Below, in pieces: positions 60,709-64,000 of a stretch of 64,000 nucleotides of DNA. Location of the stretch: the NCBI GenBank assembly GCA_040954595.2, contig CM082598.2:2604001-2668000 (forward strand), given 5' to 3'. The notes beneath the pieces are model-generated. The model was not told the origin of the DNA. It ran no database searches and saw only the letters and a list, made by a program, of their open reading frames with translations. A program made the position numbers and the translations under genes. Origin of the DNA: Balanoglossus misakiensis (lineage: Eukaryota; Hemichordata). How positions within the stretch are numbered: position 1 is the first letter of the stretch; every line of letters starts with the position of its first letter.

Positions 60709-60835
60709 GACTGGCCATATTCAGGTAACAGTATGCTATCATCCTCTGGAAACAGACTGTTTTGAGACGAATAACAGTCCCTCGGGGGAAACAGACGTAT
60801 ACTGTTACCCTCATGGCCAGTCAATATGTGTATAC
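60709..60835. repeat. Foldback inverted repeat, about 125 bp
   Basis: CACATATTGACTGGCCAT at the left is matched by ATGGCCAGTCAATATGTG at the right, with inner arms GGTAACAGTAT and ATACTGTTACC. It could be a small foldback transposon or form an RNA hairpin if transcribed. Confidence 0.85.
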
Positions 60836-61676
60836 TGTCACAAAGTCACATTTATGTTCACAGTTCAGTGTCAATGTCAGAGGTCTCTGTTCTCTTTGAA
60901 CACACAGTACATATTCTGAACATTTGTGCAATTCATAAATAGCTTTTCTTTTGTTCTCTGAATATTGAGGCGTAATAAACATTGAGTAGATATCGGGGTC
61001 ACACATCAAACAGAATAATGTTTGTGTAAGTAAACAATATGCCCACCATCATATATTGGAATTTAGTATTGGTATTTTCCTGTTTGTTTTTGGCAGGTAA
61101 TAAACAAAAATTGTGAAAATATAAGAAATATGCGTGGTGATGATGATATTATATATTAAACGTGGGGGAAGTTACACATAATGGATTGGAAAATTACCGC
61201 AAGTGTGATAAATAATACAGCAATGCAGATGTGTTGAATGGCTTCGCTCACCAGTTGGTGACAAAAGATTCTTCTGATCCGGAGAATGTGTGGGCGTTGC
61301 TGACATTTAGTTTGGGCCGACTAAGACGTTGAGGAAACTTACGGTCTCGTCTCCTGTTGTGATGATCAGCTTTAAGCAGGCAAATGAACTTGATAGTGTT
61401 TCTAGTTATTCATGTTGATTAAAACTTGAAACAGAGCACTTGTTGAGCTTCTGTTTGGATAGTCAGTTTCATCCAGTGTATTTTATTCACCCTCCAACTC
61501 TTATACACTGTACGTACTTGTATACAGTACACATCACATATATTCTTCTCCAATTACTTGTAGCTGAAAGAGCCACTGATGGGTTGCTAATTACCACTAT
61601 TGTTTGTAGCAGTGGATTTATATAATAGAAGTTTGTGATTTTGCTCTGTTATATCAAAAAAGTGGTAGCTTTGGGC

Positions 61677-61716
61677 ATAGACAGTAGACTGTCTATACAT
61701 GTAGACAGTAGACTGC
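61677..61716. repeat. TAGACAGTAGACTG duplication
   Basis: TAGACAGTAGACTG occurs twice, about 24 bases apart, around TCTATACATG. AGACAG and CTGTCT also make a short hairpin. Confidence 0.7.
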
Positions 61717-63012
61717 TTAGGTCGTAGAAGTAGATGGTATGTTTGAACAATCACGTCTGCCCAGCCCACTCAGATCTGTCGACAGCCGGCCACATTCTGC
61801 TCAGCATGTTTATGTGTGTGGGAGGGTTAGCAATTTCACTGCAAGCAATTGTGTGAAAGCGAAAGTGTTTGAAGTCAGCCAGAAATGAAGTCATTGTCAC
61901 ATGTTCAGGAGCGATACCCTGGTCACTGGATTGAGTGAGCCATGAATGCAGATTTGCATGAAAAAAGTTTGTTCCGAAGTTGTACAAAGGATAGGGCTGG
62001 ATTAAAATCAGATGTCTGTGGTGCACATCTGAGAACAGACAAGCAAAGAACCAGCAAAGGTAAAGACTGAGCCAACCCTACACCTGATTGGTGTTTGGTG
62101 TTGGACATGTACATGATTTGCATATGTGCATCGTTTTGCCATGCTATCCAATATGGCTGCCGGTCAGCCATTTTTGTTTTCATCATTTATTCAAAGGCAT
62201 TACTCAGACATGGACTATATGATAGTTCCTAAATAAGTGTAGCAATATCTTTTCTGATAACAGTCCAATATGGCCACTTATAAGCCATTATGTTTAAAAA
62301 TGTCACCGGATATATATAGAGAGATAGTCGTTATACCTGGACTGATTTATTTGAAAGTTTGGTACACGAATAAGGTCAAATGACATCGCTCTGCATGCGC
62401 GACTAGCACGCAATTTATTTTTCAATCCATAACCTAGATGTCATTTTCTCTGGAATCTTGAATAAGGGCTGTTGATTCTGCTTTAAAGATCATCAGGTCA
62501 AGTACAATGTAATCCTAAATCCGCGATAATGATGGTACGCTTCTTGCGTTGCCCCAAAAATGTTATCTAGGTGAGATTTTTTTTTCTGTGTCGCTCGATG
62601 TGTCGTTGCTGAAATTATCTGTTTAGCTTTTCCAGCAGGCCTGAAATGGAGAGATGTGATTAAGGGCACAACCATTTGATATCTGGGGTGGGGGCTGGAG
62701 GATCTGGGTATATCAGCAATTATTTCCAGCCACTGTTAGTGTTTCAGAAAAAGTTTTTTTTTTGATAACCAGTTCACCTTTTCCTTCACATTGCAGGAGA
62801 AAATTTGTTTTCCTTCCACACCATTTTTTCTCTCAACCCCCCCCCCCCCCCACAGAAATAAAATGGTTCTCCCTTAAAGCCACTTCGACTGATGCTCCTT
62901 TGTAATGATTTCAGTAGGAGGCTTCTGATTGGCCGTGATTATTCTCTGACAGTGACAGTGCCTACTCACAATCACTCTGATGATGGCCTGTGTTTGCTTG
63001 TTTGTCCCACAG

Positions 63013-64000
63013 ATGTCTGCAGAGTCTGCCGAGGCTCAGGAAACTCAGCGTTTAATAGAAGATTACTGCGTGTTCCGACTGAGATTGAACCAGACCGAGT
63101 TGCCCGCCTATCAACACATCAGCAGGGAGCCCATCAATGTGGTAGCGGCAAAAATTAGAAGAATTGGTGAGTGACAAAACATATTACTAATTTTCAAATT
63201 CTATTGAAACTCTATAATAAAGAAATTCCATATTACTAATTTTCAAATTCTATTGAAACTCTATAATAAAACAATTCCTAAACTTCTTATATTTGTAATT
63301 GTCAAATAATATTTAAGTGGGAAAAAACGTTTACTTAATTTAGCATGAGTTGACAAGATCATGTGTCTCATCATAGGATCGAAACTCTGGTCACGAGATA
63401 CAAAGTGGCCATCTAAAATGTATTTATATAAACAAAGTTAAAATGCAGGATATAATTCATAACTTAGCGACAGACTCAATGAGGGAATGCATTCTTCTTG
63501 TGTGTTGCTTGTAAACTTGTTCAATTGACAGAACTACCGGTACATAAATATGGTTACTGTACAAATGTTAGCTTTCATCTTGACCTTTGAGAATCGGTGA
63601 AGATATATTAGAAGTATGTCAGAAATGTCTTGGCAGTCCGAACCCCCCAGAAAATGGACCAAATCGTACTGGTTTGGCTTGAGGGTCTTGTATAGGCCCT
63701 ACTGATTAACACACACTTGGCAGCCTAACAGGTCTGGGAGCCAGGATTCTAGGAACCCTGGAAATCAAACCAGTTTCAAAACCGACTTGGCAGTGTTAGG
63801 GTTAATCCTTACTGCGCCTTGTTCAAGAAGTGATATACAATACAAGCACAGATGACTGATGCGTCTCTGATATTGAGATCAGGAAAACACCACTTTTCTC
63901 TAAATCTGCACATTTTATTCCGTGTAGGTCAAGAAATTGAAAATAACAGTCCACAGTTTTTTGCCCGCTGTTGTGAGCAGCTCGATGTGAGACCGACGAC
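63013..64000 (+). CDS. BAK/BAX-like apoptosis regulator, 5' part
   Basis: Two coding exons are visible, 63013-63166 and 63928-64000, joined in frame; the gene continues past the window. The start codon directly follows an acceptor (TTTGTCCCACAG), so the 5' UTR is spliced. The protein starts MSAESAEAQETQRLIEDYCV, matching the first helix of BAK (DTEEVFRSYVF). A BH3-like helix VVAAKIRRIGQEIEN spans the exon junction. It is followed by FFARCCEQLDVRP, corresponding to BAK MLQHLQP. BCL-2 family multi-domain effectors of this type permeabilise the mitochondrial outer membrane. The usual BH3 Gly-Asp is Gly-Gln here. BOK or another BCL-2 member is possible, since the BH1, BH2 and membrane regions lie outside the window. 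Confidence 0.75.
63183..63280. repeat. 49-bp tandem duplication
   Basis: ATATTACTAATTTTCAAATT through CTATAATAAA and CAATTCC occurs twice in direct succession, differing at about two positions. It lies just after the donor of the first BAK-like coding exon. Confidence 0.9.
63624..63803. repeat. Dispersed repeat family A, copy 3
   Basis: Matches 49057-49229: TATAGGCCCTACTGATTAAC, CTTGGCAGCCTAACAGGTCT, GGGAGCCAGGATTCTAGG, AATCAAACCAGTTTC. It lies in the first coding intron of the BAK-like gene. Confidence 0.85.

Larger units (their letters stand above)
57511..63012. other. 5.5-kb interval between HPGD-like and BAK-like genes
   Basis: This divergent intergenic region should contain the promoters of both genes and at least one non-coding 5' exon of the BAK-like gene, because an acceptor immediately precedes its start codon. 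I could not place those exons. It contains a TAGTG-rich minisatellite (59835-59985), a foldback repeat (60709-60835), small repeats at 61677-61716 and a run of 15 C at 62837-62851. No other gene is recognised. Confidence 0.6.

Overview
The window is animal nuclear DNA: split genes with GT-AG introns of a few hundred bases to 2 kb, AT-rich introns, microsatellites and short interspersed repeats, and no operon structure. Protein similarity (giantin, TFIP11, MANSC1, HPGD, GAL3ST and BAK relatives, all recalled rather than searched) points to a deuterostome invertebrate such as a lancelet or hemichordate. That taxonomic call is inference. I assembled exons by hand from splice sites and reading phase. 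All complete models have a total coding length divisible by three and no internal stop.

Layout, left to right. 1-6.0 kb: no recognised gene. 6.04-11.85 kb (-): TFIP11, the G-patch splicing factor, 14 coding exons, 808 aa. 13.9-17.1 kb (-): a single-pass MANSC-domain membrane protein like MANSC1, 7 coding exons, 467 aa, with a long 3' UTR and a probable upstream 5' UTR exon. 19.45-20.66 kb (-): a 400-aa protein of unknown family in one coding exon. 20.7-26.0 kb: no recognised gene. 26.3-28.5 kb (-) and 29.6-32.5 kb (+): two head-to-head galactose-3-O-sulfotransferase paralogues with different intron counts, facing each other across about 1.1 kb. 33.9-52.8 kb (-): a giantin (GOLGB1) orthologue of 4,284 aa in 20 coding exons, one of them 9.3 kb long; it converges on the second sulfotransferase. 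54.2-57.5 kb (-): a short-chain dehydrogenase like 15-hydroxyprostaglandin dehydrogenase in which the catalytic lysine is replaced by methionine. 63.0 kb to the end (+): the first two coding exons of a BAK/BAX-like apoptosis regulator, cut by the window edge.

The genes are functionally mixed. One loose theme is the Golgi: giantin is a Golgi tether and the two sulfotransferases are Golgi type II enzymes. This proximity may be chance. Interspersed repeats include a TTAA-flanked foldback MITE family with five copies (one complete, 354 bp), two further dispersed repeat families with three copies each, and a pentanucleotide array with higher-order structure. Several repeats lie within 10-20 bases of splice donors. 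The most interesting observations are the catalytic-residue loss in the HPGD-like enzyme, the unusual BH3 motif in the BAK-like protein, the enlarged giantin with an internal three-copy repeat, and the MITE family with its relation to splice sites. I found no clearly novel multi-gene system.
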